DNA of 64,000 bases from Hyphomicrobiales bacterium (GCA_900472605.1 UCJD01000067.1:62001-126000); one strand, 5' to 3'. Positions 36,052 to 47,025 are shown, counted from the stretch's first letter. The notes: generated by a model not told the origin, from the letters alone. Made by a program: numbers and translations.

Positions 36052-36495
36052 TCAGCTGTAGATCTTGCCCGCACGCGTTTCGAAGGCTTCGGTAAACATC
36101 CGGAAGGCGCGGTCGAACATCGAACCCATCAGGGCGCCGAGGATGCGGCTCTTGAACTCGTAGTCGATGAAGAAATGGACGTTGGAGCCTGACGCGGTGT
36201 CTTCGAAGCGCCAGCGATTGTCGAGATACTTGAAGGGGCCGTCGATATATTTGACGTCGATGACGCGCTCGGCCTTGTTGAGCAGCACCTGTGTCGTAAA
36301 GGTCTCGCGGATCGCCTTGTAGCCGACCGTCATGTCGGCGATGAGCAGAACCTTGCCGTCGCGCTCCTTGCGGCTGCGGATGGCAAGTCCCTCACAGAGC
36401 GGCAGGAATTGCGGGTATTTCTCGATATCGGCAACGAGATCGAACATCTGGTCTGCGGAATGCGGGACGGGGCGGTGCGTTTCGAACTGAGGCAT
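36052..36495 (-). CDS. COQ10/RatA-like START-domain protein
   Basis: This 147-aa single-domain START/polyketide-cyclase protein begins MPQFETHRPVPHSADQMFDLV, the family opening, and has the conserved FLPLCEGLAIRSR and FLIDYEFKSRILGALMG segments. Relatives bind coenzyme Q (Coq10) or act as RatA, proposed to interfere with 50S subunits. In rhizobia it usually sits by lipA; here two P-loop genes and parDE lie in between. Coenzyme Q delivery is the likelier role but cannot be proved from sequence. Confidence 0.88.
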   Translation of the reverse strand: MPQFETHRPVPHSADQMFDLVADIEKYPQFLPLCEGLAIRSRKERDGKVLLIADMTVGYKAIRETFTTQVLLNKAERVIDVKYIDGPFKYLDNRWRFEDTASGSNVHFFIDYEFKSRILGALMGSMFDRAFRMFTEAFETRAGKIYS

Positions 36496-36504
36496 GAGCG
36501 GCAG

Positions 36505-37074
36505 TTAAGCGGGCGCGCCAAGAAGATCAAGAAGGCGGCGCATTTGTCGGTGCGATTTCAACTGAAGGACGGGCACGTCGGGCTTGTGTCGCTCGATGCC
36601 CGCGAGAATGAGCGGCGCCCACCGCCGCTCGAAGTTCCAAATGTAAGTCAAGAACTCGCCATCCAGCCTTTCCGGGCAGCCCGGCGCCATTTCCGGCCGC
36701 GCCCTGCCCCGCCAGCGAAGCCACCTTGTGGTGACACCGAGCAGGCAACGCCAGCGCGGCAGCCGCACCCAGAGGACCACATCGGTGCGCGGCAGCCTGA
36801 GATCGAAGGTCGAAGCGCCGGTTCCGTCCATCAGCCACCGCTCTTCGGCGACGACAGCTGCGATCATCTCGCGCTCCTCGGCCTTCGGCCGTTTCACCCA
36901 GCCCGGCAGCCAATAGAAGTCGCGATCCATCGATATGTGTCGCACGCCGAGGCGCGCGCCGAGGCGTTTCGACAACGTCGTCTTGCCGCCGCCGGAGCAG
37001 CCGATCACGAGAATGCGGTTGGCGGAGCTGACAAGGTCAGCGGCACGGGTGATATCCGTGACGAAATTCGGCAT
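36505..37074 (-). CDS. P-loop NTPase of the adenylate kinase/FlaR-like type (tandem copy A)
   Basis: This 189-aa protein has Walker A IGCSGGGKTTLSKRL near 26-40, then ISMDRDFYWLPGW, ERWLMDGTGASTFDLRLPR and a WLRWRGRARPEMAPGCPER lid-like region, the pattern of small AAA/adenylate kinase-like proteins often annotated as DNA topology modulation (FlaR). It is a close paralog of the next gene upstream: SMDR, LPGWV, DLRLPR, W-R-RARP-MAPGC and Y-WNFER blocks align. Function unknown; a nucleotide or nucleoside kinase role is inferred. Start 37074 has GGGAA 4 bases upstream. Nine bases separate it from the START-domain gene. Confidence 0.75.
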   Translation of the reverse strand: MPNFVTDITRAADLVSSANRILVIGCSGGGKTTLSKRLGARLGVRHISMDRDFYWLPGWVKRPKAEEREMIAAVVAEERWLMDGTGASTFDLRLPRTDVVLWVRLPRWRCLLGVTTRWLRWRGRARPEMAPGCPERLDGEFLTYIWNFERRWAPLILAGIERHKPDVPVLQLKSHRQMRRLLDLLGAPA

Positions 37075-37117
37075 GTCTTTCCCTTCCCGCAAGCAGAGAC
37101 CGAATCAGACCGTGATG

Positions 37118-37708
37118 CTAGCCGATCGCTTCGAGGTACTGAAGCAGCCGCCCCATTTGGGCCCTGCTCCTCAATTCCACGAGCGGCACATCGGGACCAT
37201 GCAGGCGGATGCCTTCCATGAACTCGGGCACGTCGTCCCTCTCGAAATTCCAGACATAGGACATGAATTCCCGGTCCGGCCACTGCTCCAGGCATCCGGG
37301 CGCCATGTCGGGACGCGTTCTGCCGCGATAGACGATGCCGCGCTTGAAGATGCTCCATAGGCAGAGCAAGCGCGGCACCCTCACCCACAGGATGATATCG
37401 GCGCGCGGCAGCCTGAGATCGAGCGTCCTCGGATTGTTGCCGTCGATGATCCAGCGATCCTCGGCAACAATCTTGGCGATGATCTCCCGCTGTTCAGGCC
37501 TCGGCCTTAAAACCCATCCCGGCAGCCAGAAGACCTCTCGGTCCATGGAGACGTAGCGGACACCGAGAATCAGCGCGAGCTTCTGTGCCAACGTGCTCTT
37601 GCCGCCACCGGAGGCGCCGAAAATGACGATACGGTCGGTGCGCTTCAGCAACTCGGCTACCTCACCAAGACCGGCGACGTTCAGCCGATGCTTCGGTTGT
37701 TCCAACAC
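37118..37708 (-). CDS. P-loop NTPase of the adenylate kinase/FlaR-like type (tandem copy B)
   Basis: This 196-aa paralog of copy A has Walker A FGASGGGKSTLAQKL near 32-46, SMDREVFWLPGWVLRPRPEQ, ERWIIDG-type motif DRWIIDGNNPRTLDLRLPRA and RGRTRPDMAPGCLEQW. I place the start at a GTG at 37708 because AGAGG lies 5 bases upstream and it gives the same length as copy A; the frame continues to 37771 without a better site. It follows parE by 69 bases. The two copies arose by tandem duplication; a substrate cannot be assigned. Confidence 0.75.
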   Translation of the reverse strand: MLEQPKHRLNVAGLGEVAELLKRTDRIVIFGASGGGKSTLAQKLALILGVRYVSMDREVFWLPGWVLRPRPEQREIIAKIVAEDRWIIDGNNPRTLDLRLPRADIILWVRVPRLLCLWSIFKRGIVYRGRTRPDMAPGCLEQWPDREFMSYVWNFERDDVPEFMEGIRLHGPDVPLVELRSRAQMGRLLQYLEAIG

Positions 37709-37777
37709 GACGGCCTCTTGTGTGATTGCTCCAAGGACTACCCAGCATGGGACGGGGATGGCAGGCATCACCGACGA

Positions 37778-38062
37778 TCATGCTTGCCAATTTTCATGGC
37801 CATGGCGCACGCGGATTATGAGAATGCCATCATTGCCGAATTCATGATAGACGATCAAATGAGCGCCGCAAGGATGTATCCTCACGGGTGGGGTGATCTC
37901 GTGGCGAAGCCGGGCGAGTTTGGGGTTGCTCGCGAGTATCTCGAAGATGTCGCCAAAGTGGCGGTGATAGCTGTCGGCCTGCGCCTTTCCAAAAAGCCGA
38001 AGCCCTGTCGCGTGGATACTGCGAAGATCATGGGCGGCCTGACGCGACAGCCGGTAGCGCAT
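37778..38062 (-). CDS. parE: ParE/RelE-family toxin
   Basis: This 94-aa protein has the ParE toxin pattern: YRLSRQAAHDLRSIHATGLRLFG N-terminal helices, LARLRHEITPPVRIHPCGAHLIVYHE and a C-terminal ILIIRVRHGHENW strand. ParE toxins inhibit gyrase; RelE relatives cleave ribosome-bound mRNA. The RVRHGHENW ending fits ParE. It begins 5 bases after the antitoxin gene, the standard antitoxin-first order. Confidence 0.85.
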   Translation of the reverse strand: MRYRLSRQAAHDLRSIHATGLRLFGKAQADSYHRHFGDIFEILASNPKLARLRHEITPPVRIHPCGAHLIVYHEFGNDGILIIRVRHGHENWQA

Positions 38063-38067
38063 GAGAA

Positions 38068-38304
38068 CTATTCCGCTGCTTGGCTAAGCGACCGCAGAAT
38101 GTCATCCATCGTTTCGTCGGAGACGCCGCTCGCCAGCCCTTCATCAACAAGAGCCTGCATGTGGGCAACCTTGGTTGCGCGTTCCTGGTCGCGGCGAACG
38201 AGATCGCGGATATAGTCGGATGTATCTGCGTAGCGGCCAGTGGCGGCCTGCTTTTCCAGCCAGGCCTTCATCTCATCCGGAACCGTTACTGTGACCACGG
38301 GCAT
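38068..38304 (-). CDS. parD: ParD-family antitoxin (ribbon-helix-helix)
   Basis: This 78-aa antitoxin starts with the RHH DNA-binding unit (VVTVTVPDEMKAWLEKQAATGRYADTSDYIRD split into strand and two helices) and has an acidic C-terminal helix (SDETMDDILRSLSQ) for toxin binding. It should neutralise and co-repress parE. GGA lies 9 bases before the ATG. It sits 66 bases downstream of lipA, in the same direction. I saw no obvious operator palindrome in that gap. Confidence 0.87.
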   Translation of the reverse strand: MPVVTVTVPDEMKAWLEKQAATGRYADTSDYIRDLVRRDQERATKVAHMQALVDEGLASGVSDETMDDILRSLSQAAE

Positions 38305-38370
38305 GACGTGTTCCTTTGCTGCATTGCTTGCTGCCGATCATCGCACAGCAAGCCACACAAGAGAACCACC

Positions 38371-39345
38371 TTACTCCGCAGCCACCAGCACCTTCTTCTC
38401 GCGCGCAGCGCGCAGGCGGGCGAAGTCGTCGCCGGCGTGGTGCGAGGAGCGGGTCAGCGGGCTGGAGGCGACCATCAGGAAGCCCTTAGTGTAGGCGACC
38501 GTCTCGTAGGACTTGAATTCATCCGGCGTGACGTAGCTCATGACGGCGTGGTGCTTGCGGGTCGGCTGCAGGTACTGGCCGATCGTCAGGAAGTCGACGT
38601 CGGCGACGCGCAGGTCATCCATCAGCTGCAGCACTTCGTTGCGCTCCTCGCCGAGACCGACCATGATGCCCGACTTGGTGAACATCGTCGGGTCCAGCTC
38701 CTTCACCCGCTGCAGCAGGCGAACGGAGTGGAAGTAGCGGGCGCCGGGGCGGACGGTCAGATAGTTGCCCGGGACGGTTTCCATGTTGTGGTTGAAGACA
38801 TCGGGCTTGGCGGCAACGACGCGCTCCAAGGCACCCGGCTTCTTCAGGAAGTCGGGCGTCAGGATTTCGATCGTCGTCGTCGGCGACGCGGCGCGGATCG
38901 CCCAGATCACCTTCTCGAAATGCTCGGCGCCACCGTCTTCCAAATCGTCGCGGTCGACCGAGGTGATGACCACGTGGCTGAGGCCCATCTCCTTGACGGC
39001 CTTGGCGACGCTCTCCGGCTCGGCCATGTCGAGCGCATTCGGCTTGCCTGTCGCCACGTTGCAGAAGGCGCAGGCGCGGGTACAGATCTCGCCCATGATC
39101 ATGAAGGTGGCGTGCTTCTTGTCCCAGCACTCGCCGATATTCGGGCAGCCGGCTTCCTCGCAGACGGTGACGAGCTTGTGCTCCTTCACGATCGAACGGG
39201 TCTCGGCGTAGCCCTTGGAGGTCGGCGCCTTGACGCGGATCCAGTCCGGCTTGCGCATGACCTCGGTGTCCGGCTTATGAGCCTTCTCCGGGTGCCGCAC
39301 GCGCTTGTCGGCGCTGGGATTGATCCTGTCGAGAATAGTTACCAT
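38371..39345 (-). CDS. lipA: Lipoyl synthase
   Basis: This 324-aa radical SAM enzyme inserts two sulfurs into protein-bound octanoate to give lipoate, needed by the pyruvate dehydrogenase E2 and E1-beta proteins encoded nearby. It has the auxiliary cluster motif C-x4-C-x5-C in CEEAGCPNIGECW and the radical SAM motif C-x3-C-x2-C in CTRACAFCNV. ATG at 39345 has AGG 6 bases upstream. Part of the pdh-lpd series in function and probably transcription. Confidence 0.95.
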   Translation of the reverse strand: MVTILDRINPSADKRVRHPEKAHKPDTEVMRKPDWIRVKAPTSKGYAETRSIVKEHKLVTVCEEAGCPNIGECWDKKHATFMIMGEICTRACAFCNVATGKPNALDMAEPESVAKAVKEMGLSHVVITSVDRDDLEDGGAEHFEKVIWAIRAASPTTTIEILTPDFLKKPGALERVVAAKPDVFNHNMETVPGNYLTVRPGARYFHSVRLLQRVKELDPTMFTKSGIMVGLGEERNEVLQLMDDLRVADVDFLTIGQYLQPTRKHHAVMSYVTPDEFKSYETVAYTKGFLMVASSPLTRSSHHAGDDFARLRAAREKKVLVAAE

Positions 39346-39384
39346 CAATAACCTGCCTTCAAACCGCCGGATGCGGCCTTTTCG

Positions 39385-39633
39385 TCAGCGTCTGACGAGT
39401 TTTGCCATAAATAGCAAGATGCACGAGCCGATGAAACCCGTCACCAGGTAACCCAGCCAACCGCTGGCGACATAGATGCCGGCGCGGTTAAAGATCGCGC
39501 TAGCGATCACAGCACCGACGATACCGATGACGATGTTCATCAAAACGCCGAAGCGTATGCCCATCAAAATGCCCGCGAGCCACCCCGCCAAGCCGCCGAC
39601 GATGATCGCCGTAATCAAGCCCACGCCTTCCAT
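39385..39633 (-). CDS. GlsB/YeaQ/YmgE family membrane protein (copy 1)
   Basis: This 82-aa protein has three hydrophobic spans with glycine zippers: VGLITAIIVGGLAGWLAGIL, FGVLMNIVIGIVGAVIASAI and GYLVTGFIGSCILLFMAKLV, the pattern of the GlsB/YeaQ/YmgE transglycosylase-associated stress family. Function is not established. It is 14 bases downstream of a second, diverged family member. Confidence 0.85.
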   Translation of the reverse strand: MEGVGLITAIIVGGLAGWLAGILMGIRFGVLMNIVIGIVGAVIASAIFNRAGIYVASGWLGYLVTGFIGSCILLFMAKLVRR

Positions 39634-39647
39634 TCGGTCCTATCCCC

Positions 39648-39902
39648 TCAAGCTATCGCCCTTGCTATCAGCACCACGACAATGGCGCCGACGGTGGCGT
39701 GAATGATCTGCACCACGATGGCGCTGTCTATGCCCAGATTGATCCCCAGCGCGTTGAAGAGAAAGCCTCCGACGAACGCGCCGATGATGCCGCTGAGCAG
39801 GCACCGTATCAATCCGCCTCCGCCAACGATCAGGCTGGCGAGGAACCCCGCGACCAGACCGATCAGGAGGAAGATGAGCAGTGCCTGCGTACCCATAGAC
39901 AT
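39648..39902 (-). CDS. GlsB/YeaQ/YmgE family membrane protein (copy 2)
   Basis: This 84-aa protein has the same three-span, glycine-rich layout (LLIFLLIGLVAGFLASLIVG, CLLSGIIGAFVGGFLFNALG, QIIHATVGAIVVVLIARAIA). It differs clearly in sequence from copy 1, so the pair is an old duplication. A GGAAATCATC element precedes the ATG at 39902. It lies between lpdA and lipA on the same strand. Confidence 0.85.
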   Translation of the reverse strand: MSMGTQALLIFLLIGLVAGFLASLIVGGGGLIRCLLSGIIGAFVGGFLFNALGINLGIDSAIVVQIIHATVGAIVVVLIARAIA

Positions 39903-39978
39903 GATGATTTCCTTTCGCTTTTTCCAGTCCGTGATCGAACGTGGTTCAATCCGTCATAGAGAGCGGCAAAGAAAATTA

Positions 39979-41424
<1,446 letters not shown>

Positions 41425-41439
41425 GTTTTCCTGCCTTCG

Positions 41440-42027
41440 TTATCGGGCGTCGCGGGTGAGAAGCACCCACTCGTGTTTCCTGCTGCTTTCGAAAACGGAG
41501 ATCGCCTTTTGGCGCGCCTTTTCCGAAAATCCATTCTTCTTGTAGAGCGACAGAGCCGCTTCATTGTCACTTGCGGTAATCAGGCTGACCGGCAGTGTCC
41601 CTGCCCGGTCGATCTGATCCCCCAGTATCCTGCGGCCGATGCCGATGCCCCGCAGATGGCTATAGACGCCGAGCGTTGCAATGAACCAGCTGCCAACAAC
41701 CATCTTCTGCAGATCGATCACCGGCTGCAAAGCCACCCGATCGACCTCCATGTTCTTCACGTCGTCGCCAAGAGCGTAACCGATCGCCGCTCCCGCCGTC
41801 TCACCGTAAGCTTCGGCCAGCACCGCGTGGCGCCATGTGCCGTAGCCCTCGTCATGCCGCATCTTCAGTCGGCCAAGCTCCATCGGCGTGTCGCTGCCGC
41901 TGCCGCCTAGTTCACCCAGCCAGAGCCAGGAGGCGAAGCCGTGCGAGGCGATGTCCGAAAGGATCGCCAGTTCGGCCGCGTCATCCCGCGTGGCGGGACA
42001 CAGCGTCACGAAAGACGCCACGGTCAC
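41440..42027 (-). CDS. GNAT family N-acetyltransferase
   Basis: This 195-aa protein has the acetyl-CoA binding core WFIATLGVYSHLRGIGIGRRI (motif A, R/Q-x2-G-x-G/A near 135-147) and DNEAALSLYKKNGFSE near the C terminus. Substrate unknown. The start is a GTG at 42027, which overlaps the SGNH hydrolase stop by 4 bases (GTGA). It is embedded between pdhC-linked hydrolase and lpdA; a role in the PDH complex is unproven. Confidence 0.82.
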   Translation of the reverse strand: MTVASFVTLCPATRDDAAELAILSDIASHGFASWLWLGELGGSGSDTPMELGRLKMRHDEGYGTWRHAVLAEAYGETAGAAIGYALGDDVKNMEVDRVALQPVIDLQKMVVGSWFIATLGVYSHLRGIGIGRRILGDQIDRAGTLPVSLITASDNEAALSLYKKNGFSEKARQKAISVFESSRKHEWVLLTRDAR

Positions 42028-42665
42028 AGGCCCAACATCATCCGCACGGTCGATTCCATGCCGCGCCCGAGAGCGCGGGTATTGTCGGCATCCAGATGGA
42101 TGCCGTCGAGCGGCGTCGTCTTGGCAACCGAGTTGCTGTCGAAGAAGCCGCAGCCGAGCTCGTCGGCCAGATCGCGGTAAAGTGTCGGCAGCATGGCCGA
42201 TTCCTCGATGCCGCCGACGAAGGAGGCCGCGAAGGGCACGTTGGCCGTTTCGCAGATCCTCGGCGGCGCGACGATCAGGATATCGGGCACGTCGAAATCG
42301 AAGGGCCAGGCGTGGTTGCGGATCAGCCGCACCAGCCGGGCGATGCCCTGGCAGGCGGCGAAGGCCGACCCTGCCACGACATTCTTCATGTCGTTGGTGC
42401 CGAGCAGAAGAATGACGAGATCGAGCGGCGCATGCGTCTGCAGGATGGTCGGCAGGACGCGGGCGCCGTTGCGGTCGCAATCGGCGAGATGATCGTCGAA
42501 TGCAGTGGTGCGACCGTTCAATCCTTCGGCAATGATCCTGACTTCGTTGCCGAGGGCTGCCTGCAGCGCGCTCGGCCAACGATCCTGGTATTGATGACGG
42601 CCGATGGATCCGGCGTCATAACCCCAGGTCAGACTGTCACCATAGCAAAGAACGGTCTTCGTCAT
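42024..42665 (-). CDS. SGNH/GDSL hydrolase (arylesterase-like)
   Basis: This 213-aa esterase has the serine motif LCYGDSLTWGYDAG (block I), LLGTNDMKN (block III, GxND) and a C-terminal D-x-x-H in LDGIHLDADN, so all four SGNH blocks are visible. There is no signal peptide, so it is probably cytoplasmic. Start at 42665 (MTKTVLCYGD); upstream frame belongs to pdhC overlap. It follows pdhC by 19 bases. Substrate unknown. Confidence 0.87.
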   Translation of the reverse strand: MTKTVLCYGDSLTWGYDAGSIGRHQYQDRWPSALQAALGNEVRIIAEGLNGRTTAFDDHLADCDRNGARVLPTILQTHAPLDLVILLLGTNDMKNVVAGSAFAACQGIARLVRLIRNHAWPFDFDVPDILIVAPPRICETANVPFAASFVGGIEESAMLPTLYRDLADELGCGFFDSNSVAKTTPLDGIHLDADNTRALGRGMESTVRMMLGL

Positions 42666-42684
42666 TTCCGTCTCCGCGCTTTTA

Positions 42685-44013
42685 TCAGACGAGCATGCCC
42701 ATCGGGTTTTCGATATAGCCCTTGAACGCCTGCAGCAGCTCCGCACCCAGCGCGCCATCGACGCAGCGATGGTCGGTCGACAGCGTGACGGTCATCACGG
42801 TGGCGACAGCCAGCTGGCCGTTCTTGACAACAGGACGCTGCTCGCCAGCACCGACCGCGAGGATCGTTGCGTGCGGCGGGTTGATGACGGCTGCGAACTG
42901 CTTGACGCCCATCATGCCCATGTTGGAGACCGAGGAGGTGCCGCCCTGGAACTCTTCCGGCTTCAGCTTGCGATCCTTGGCGCGCTTGCCGAGGTCGCGC
43001 ATCTCGTTGGAGATCGCCGACAGCGTCTTTTCCTCGGCCTTGCGGATGATCGGGGTGATCAGGCCGCCCGGGATCGACACGGCAACGCCGACATCGGCGT
43101 GCTTGTGCTTGACCATGTTGGCTTCCGTCCAGGAGACGTTGGCATCCGGAACGTCGCGCAGCGCCAGCGCCATGGCCTTGATGACCATGTCGTTGACCGA
43201 CAGCTTGTAGGCCGGCGCGCTGTCCTTGCGGGGCGCGGCGTCGTTGAGCTGGGCGCGCAGCGAAAGCAGCGCGTCGAGTTCGCAATCGACGGTCACGTAG
43301 AAGTGCGGCACGGTCTGCTTGGATTCGACCAGGCGCTTGGCGATGATCTTACGCATGCCGTCATGTGGCACGAGTTCGTAGGAACCCGGCTCGAACAGCT
43401 TGAGAACGCTGTCGTCGGAGGCGACCTTCGGTGCCGCGGCAGGCGCCGATGCGGCGGCCTGAGGTGCTGCGGCAGCAGAACGAACACCGCCACCCGACAG
43501 GGCAGATTCGACGTCGCTCTTGACGACGCGGCCATGCGGACCGGAGCCAGCGATAGCAGACAGGTCGATGCCGGCTTCCTTCGCCAGGCGCCGTGCGAGC
43601 GGCGAGGAGAAGGTGCGGTTGCCCGAGGCAGCGGCAGGTGCCGGTGCAGCAGCAGCTGGTGCCGCGGCAGGCGCCGGAGCGGCTTCGGACTTTGCTTCAG
43701 CCTTGGGGGCTTCGGCAGCCTTCGGCGCCGGAGCAGCGCCTGCGCCGCTGGCAGCGGCGGCGACGTCTTCGCCATCGGCGGCGAGAACGGCGATCAGCGC
43801 GTTGACCTTGACGCCTTCGGTGCCGGCGGGAACGACGAGCTTGGCGACAACGCCTTCGTCAACCGCTTCGACTTCCATCGTCGCCTTGTCGGTTTCGATC
43901 TCGGCGATCACGTCGCCAGACTTGACCGTATCGCCTTCCTTGACCAGCCACTTGGAGAGGTTTCCCTCTTCCATGGTTGGAGACAGGGCAGGCATCGTGA
44001 TGTTGATAGGCAT
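42685..44013 (-). CDS. pdhC: Pyruvate dehydrogenase E2, dihydrolipoyllysine acetyltransferase
   Basis: This 442-aa core protein has one lipoyl domain (1-80, lipoyl lysine in ETDKATMEV), an Ala/Pro-rich linker (about 85-140), a peripheral subunit-binding domain (SPLARRLAKEAGIDLSAIAG, about 148-180), a second linker and the acetyltransferase domain ending with the active-site STDHRCVDGA. One lipoyl domain is normal for alphaproteobacteria. It accepts acetyl groups from E1 and forms acetyl-CoA, feeding citrate synthase. Confidence 0.95.
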   Translation of the reverse strand: MPINITMPALSPTMEEGNLSKWLVKEGDTVKSGDVIAEIETDKATMEVEAVDEGVVAKLVVPAGTEGVKVNALIAVLAADGEDVAAAASGAGAAPAPKAAEAPKAEAKSEAAPAPAAAPAAAAPAPAAASGNRTFSSPLARRLAKEAGIDLSAIAGSGPHGRVVKSDVESALSGGGVRSAAAAPQAAASAPAAAPKVASDDSVLKLFEPGSYELVPHDGMRKIIAKRLVESKQTVPHFYVTVDCELDALLSLRAQLNDAAPRKDSAPAYKLSVNDMVIKAMALALRDVPDANVSWTEANMVKHKHADVGVAVSIPGGLITPIIRKAEEKTLSAISNEMRDLGKRAKDRKLKPEEFQGGTSSVSNMGMMGVKQFAAVINPPHATILAVGAGEQRPVVKNGQLAVATVMTVTLSTDHRCVDGALGAELLQAFKGYIENPMGMLV

Positions 44014-44031
44014 CGAAATACCCTCCCCTTG

Positions 44032-45411
<1,380 letters not shown>

Positions 45412-45429
45412 TGGGTCAACCCTCCCCGA

Positions 45430-46476
45430 TTACAGCAGAATGTCGGTGTAGAGCTCGGATGCATCCGGCTCCGGTGCGGCCTGGGCGAAGTCGGCCGAGT
45501 CTGCGACGATGTCGCGGACGTCCTTGTCGACTGCCTTCAGGTCGTCTTCGCTGGCCCAGCCCTTTTCGATGAGGCGTGCCTTGACCTGCTCGATCGGATC
45601 CTGCTCGGAGCGCATCTTCTGCACTTCTTCCTTGGAGCGATACTTCGCCGGGTCGGACATAGAGTGGCCGCGATAGCGATAGGTCAGCATTTCCAAGATG
45701 ATCGGGCCCTTGCCGGAGCGGCAATGCTCGAGCGCCTCGTCGGCCGCAGCCTTGACGGCGCGCACATCCATGCCGTCGACCTGGACGCCCGGAATGCCGA
45801 AGCCGGAGCCACGCAGCGAGTAGTTCGACTGGGCAGTGGCGCGGGCGGTCGAGGTACCCATGGCGTAGCGGTTGTTCTCGATGATGTAGATGATCGGGAG
45901 CTTCCAGAGAGCGGCCATATTGAAGCTCTCGTAGACCTGGCCCTGGTTGGCGGCGCCGTCGCCGAAATAGGCGATCGAGACGCTGTCATTGCCGCGGTAG
46001 CGGTTGGCGAATGCCAGACCGGTGCCGAGCGACACCTGGGCGCCGACGATGCCGTGGCCGCCGTAGAAATGCTTCTCCTTGGAGAACATGTGCATCGAGC
46101 CGCCCTTGCCGCGCGAATAGCCGTCGATGCGGCCGGTCAGCTCGGCCATGACGCCGCGTGCAGTCATACCGGTTGCCAGCATGTGGCCGTGGTCGCGGTA
46201 AGCGGTGATGACCTGGTCACCTTCCTTCTGCGCCATCTGCATGCCGACGACGACAGCTTCCTGGCCGATATAAAGGTGACAGAAACCGCCGATGAAGCCC
46301 ATGCCGTAAAGCTGGCCGGCCTTTTCCTCGAAGCGGCGAATGAGCAGCATTTCGCGATAGGCCTTCAGCTCTTCATCGCGATCGAAATCGGCCACCGGGC
46401 CACCATTCGATGCCTTGGCGGCTGGCTTTACTGATGTCTTACGGCTGGAAACGGTCGCGTTTTTTCGCGGAGCCAT
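45430..46476 (-). CDS. pdhA: Pyruvate dehydrogenase E1 alpha
   Basis: This 348-aa subunit has the thiamine diphosphate motif GDGAANQGQVYESFN (GDG...N, near 178-192), the MLLIRRFEEKAGQLYGMG opening and the YRYRGHSMSDPAKYR loop near 280. It is the first gene of pdhA-pdhB-pdhC. Two inverted repeats lie in the 146 bases upstream and may be operators. Confidence 0.95.
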   Translation of the reverse strand: MAPRKNATVSSRKTSVKPAAKASNGGPVADFDRDEELKAYREMLLIRRFEEKAGQLYGMGFIGGFCHLYIGQEAVVVGMQMAQKEGDQVITAYRDHGHMLATGMTARGVMAELTGRIDGYSRGKGGSMHMFSKEKHFYGGHGIVGAQVSLGTGLAFANRYRGNDSVSIAYFGDGAANQGQVYESFNMAALWKLPIIYIIENNRYAMGTSTARATAQSNYSLRGSGFGIPGVQVDGMDVRAVKAAADEALEHCRSGKGPIILEMLTYRYRGHSMSDPAKYRSKEEVQKMRSEQDPIEQVKARLIEKGWASEDDLKAVDKDVRDIVADSADFAQAAPEPDASELYTDILL

Positions 46477-46582
46477 TCAACCCTCCCTATGGGTTTATCG
46501 GTTCTTGGGTGACGCGCACCATAGGGAAGAAATTTCGCCACAGCAATGCCATAAATGCATGGCTCATATTCTGGCGCAAACC

Positions 46583-46632
46583 ATTGATAAATATCAATTT
46601 ATTTCGATTAACCTGATTTCGGTTAATTCGAA
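46583..46632. promoter_or_regulatory. Two inverted repeats upstream of pdhA
   Basis: ATTGATA-AA-TATCAAT at 46583-46598 is a perfect 7+2+7 inverted repeat. TTCGATTAACC (46603-46613) and GGTTAATTCGAA (46621-46632) pair with a 7-nt loop and one bulge; the latter overlaps the ftsB stop codon and could be a weak terminator or part of an operator. The first lies 107 bases upstream of pdhA and is a candidate regulator site. Confidence 0.45.
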
Positions 46633-46943
46633 TAATGATTGAATATGACGATCTCGTCGGCGCGTGAGAAGTTCAGCTGAAGACGGGCCTTTTCGTCCAG
46701 CATGTCCTTGTCCATGGAACCATCACTTAGGAGCGCCACCTGCTTTTCAAGGTGTTCGCGCTTATTTTTAAGCACGGCCAACTCCCTTTCGCGGGCGACG
46801 CGCTGGCGCTCGAACACCTCGGTCGCGCGCAGCCCGTAGTCGCCATGGATGCAATGGTAGCCGAAGTAGGAGAGAAACGCGACCGTCATCGCCGGAACGA
46901 CAAAACGGCCGATCTTTTTCTTCTTATGATGCTTGGTCCACAT
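46623..46943 (-). CDS. ftsB: FtsB/DivIC family cell-division protein
   Basis: This 106-aa bitopic membrane protein starts MWTKHHKKKKIGRFVVP, has one span (about 15-32) and a coiled coil (about 45-75, ERQRVARERELAVLKNKREH), the FtsB/DivIC septum-formation pattern. It would link FtsL/FtsQ at the divisome. The start at 46943 fits the conserved family start; ATG codons at 46964 and 47030 are possible but give atypical leaders. It is between eno and pdhA as in other rhizobia. Confidence 0.85.
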   Translation of the reverse strand: MWTKHHKKKKIGRFVVPAMTVAFLSYFGYHCIHGDYGLRATEVFERQRVARERELAVLKNKREHLEKQVALLSDGSMDKDMLDEKARLQLNFSRADEIVIFNHYSN

Positions 46944-47025
46944 ACACGGATTCTCGAAACGCATTACCCTTGGCGATGAGACTACCGGGCAGAGATTAAC
47001 CGTCCGTTGACTATGAACGCGGCGC

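Noticed and set aside
39903..39978. EcfG-type promoter for the GlsB pair
   Set aside because: No GGAAC element with the right spacing was found.
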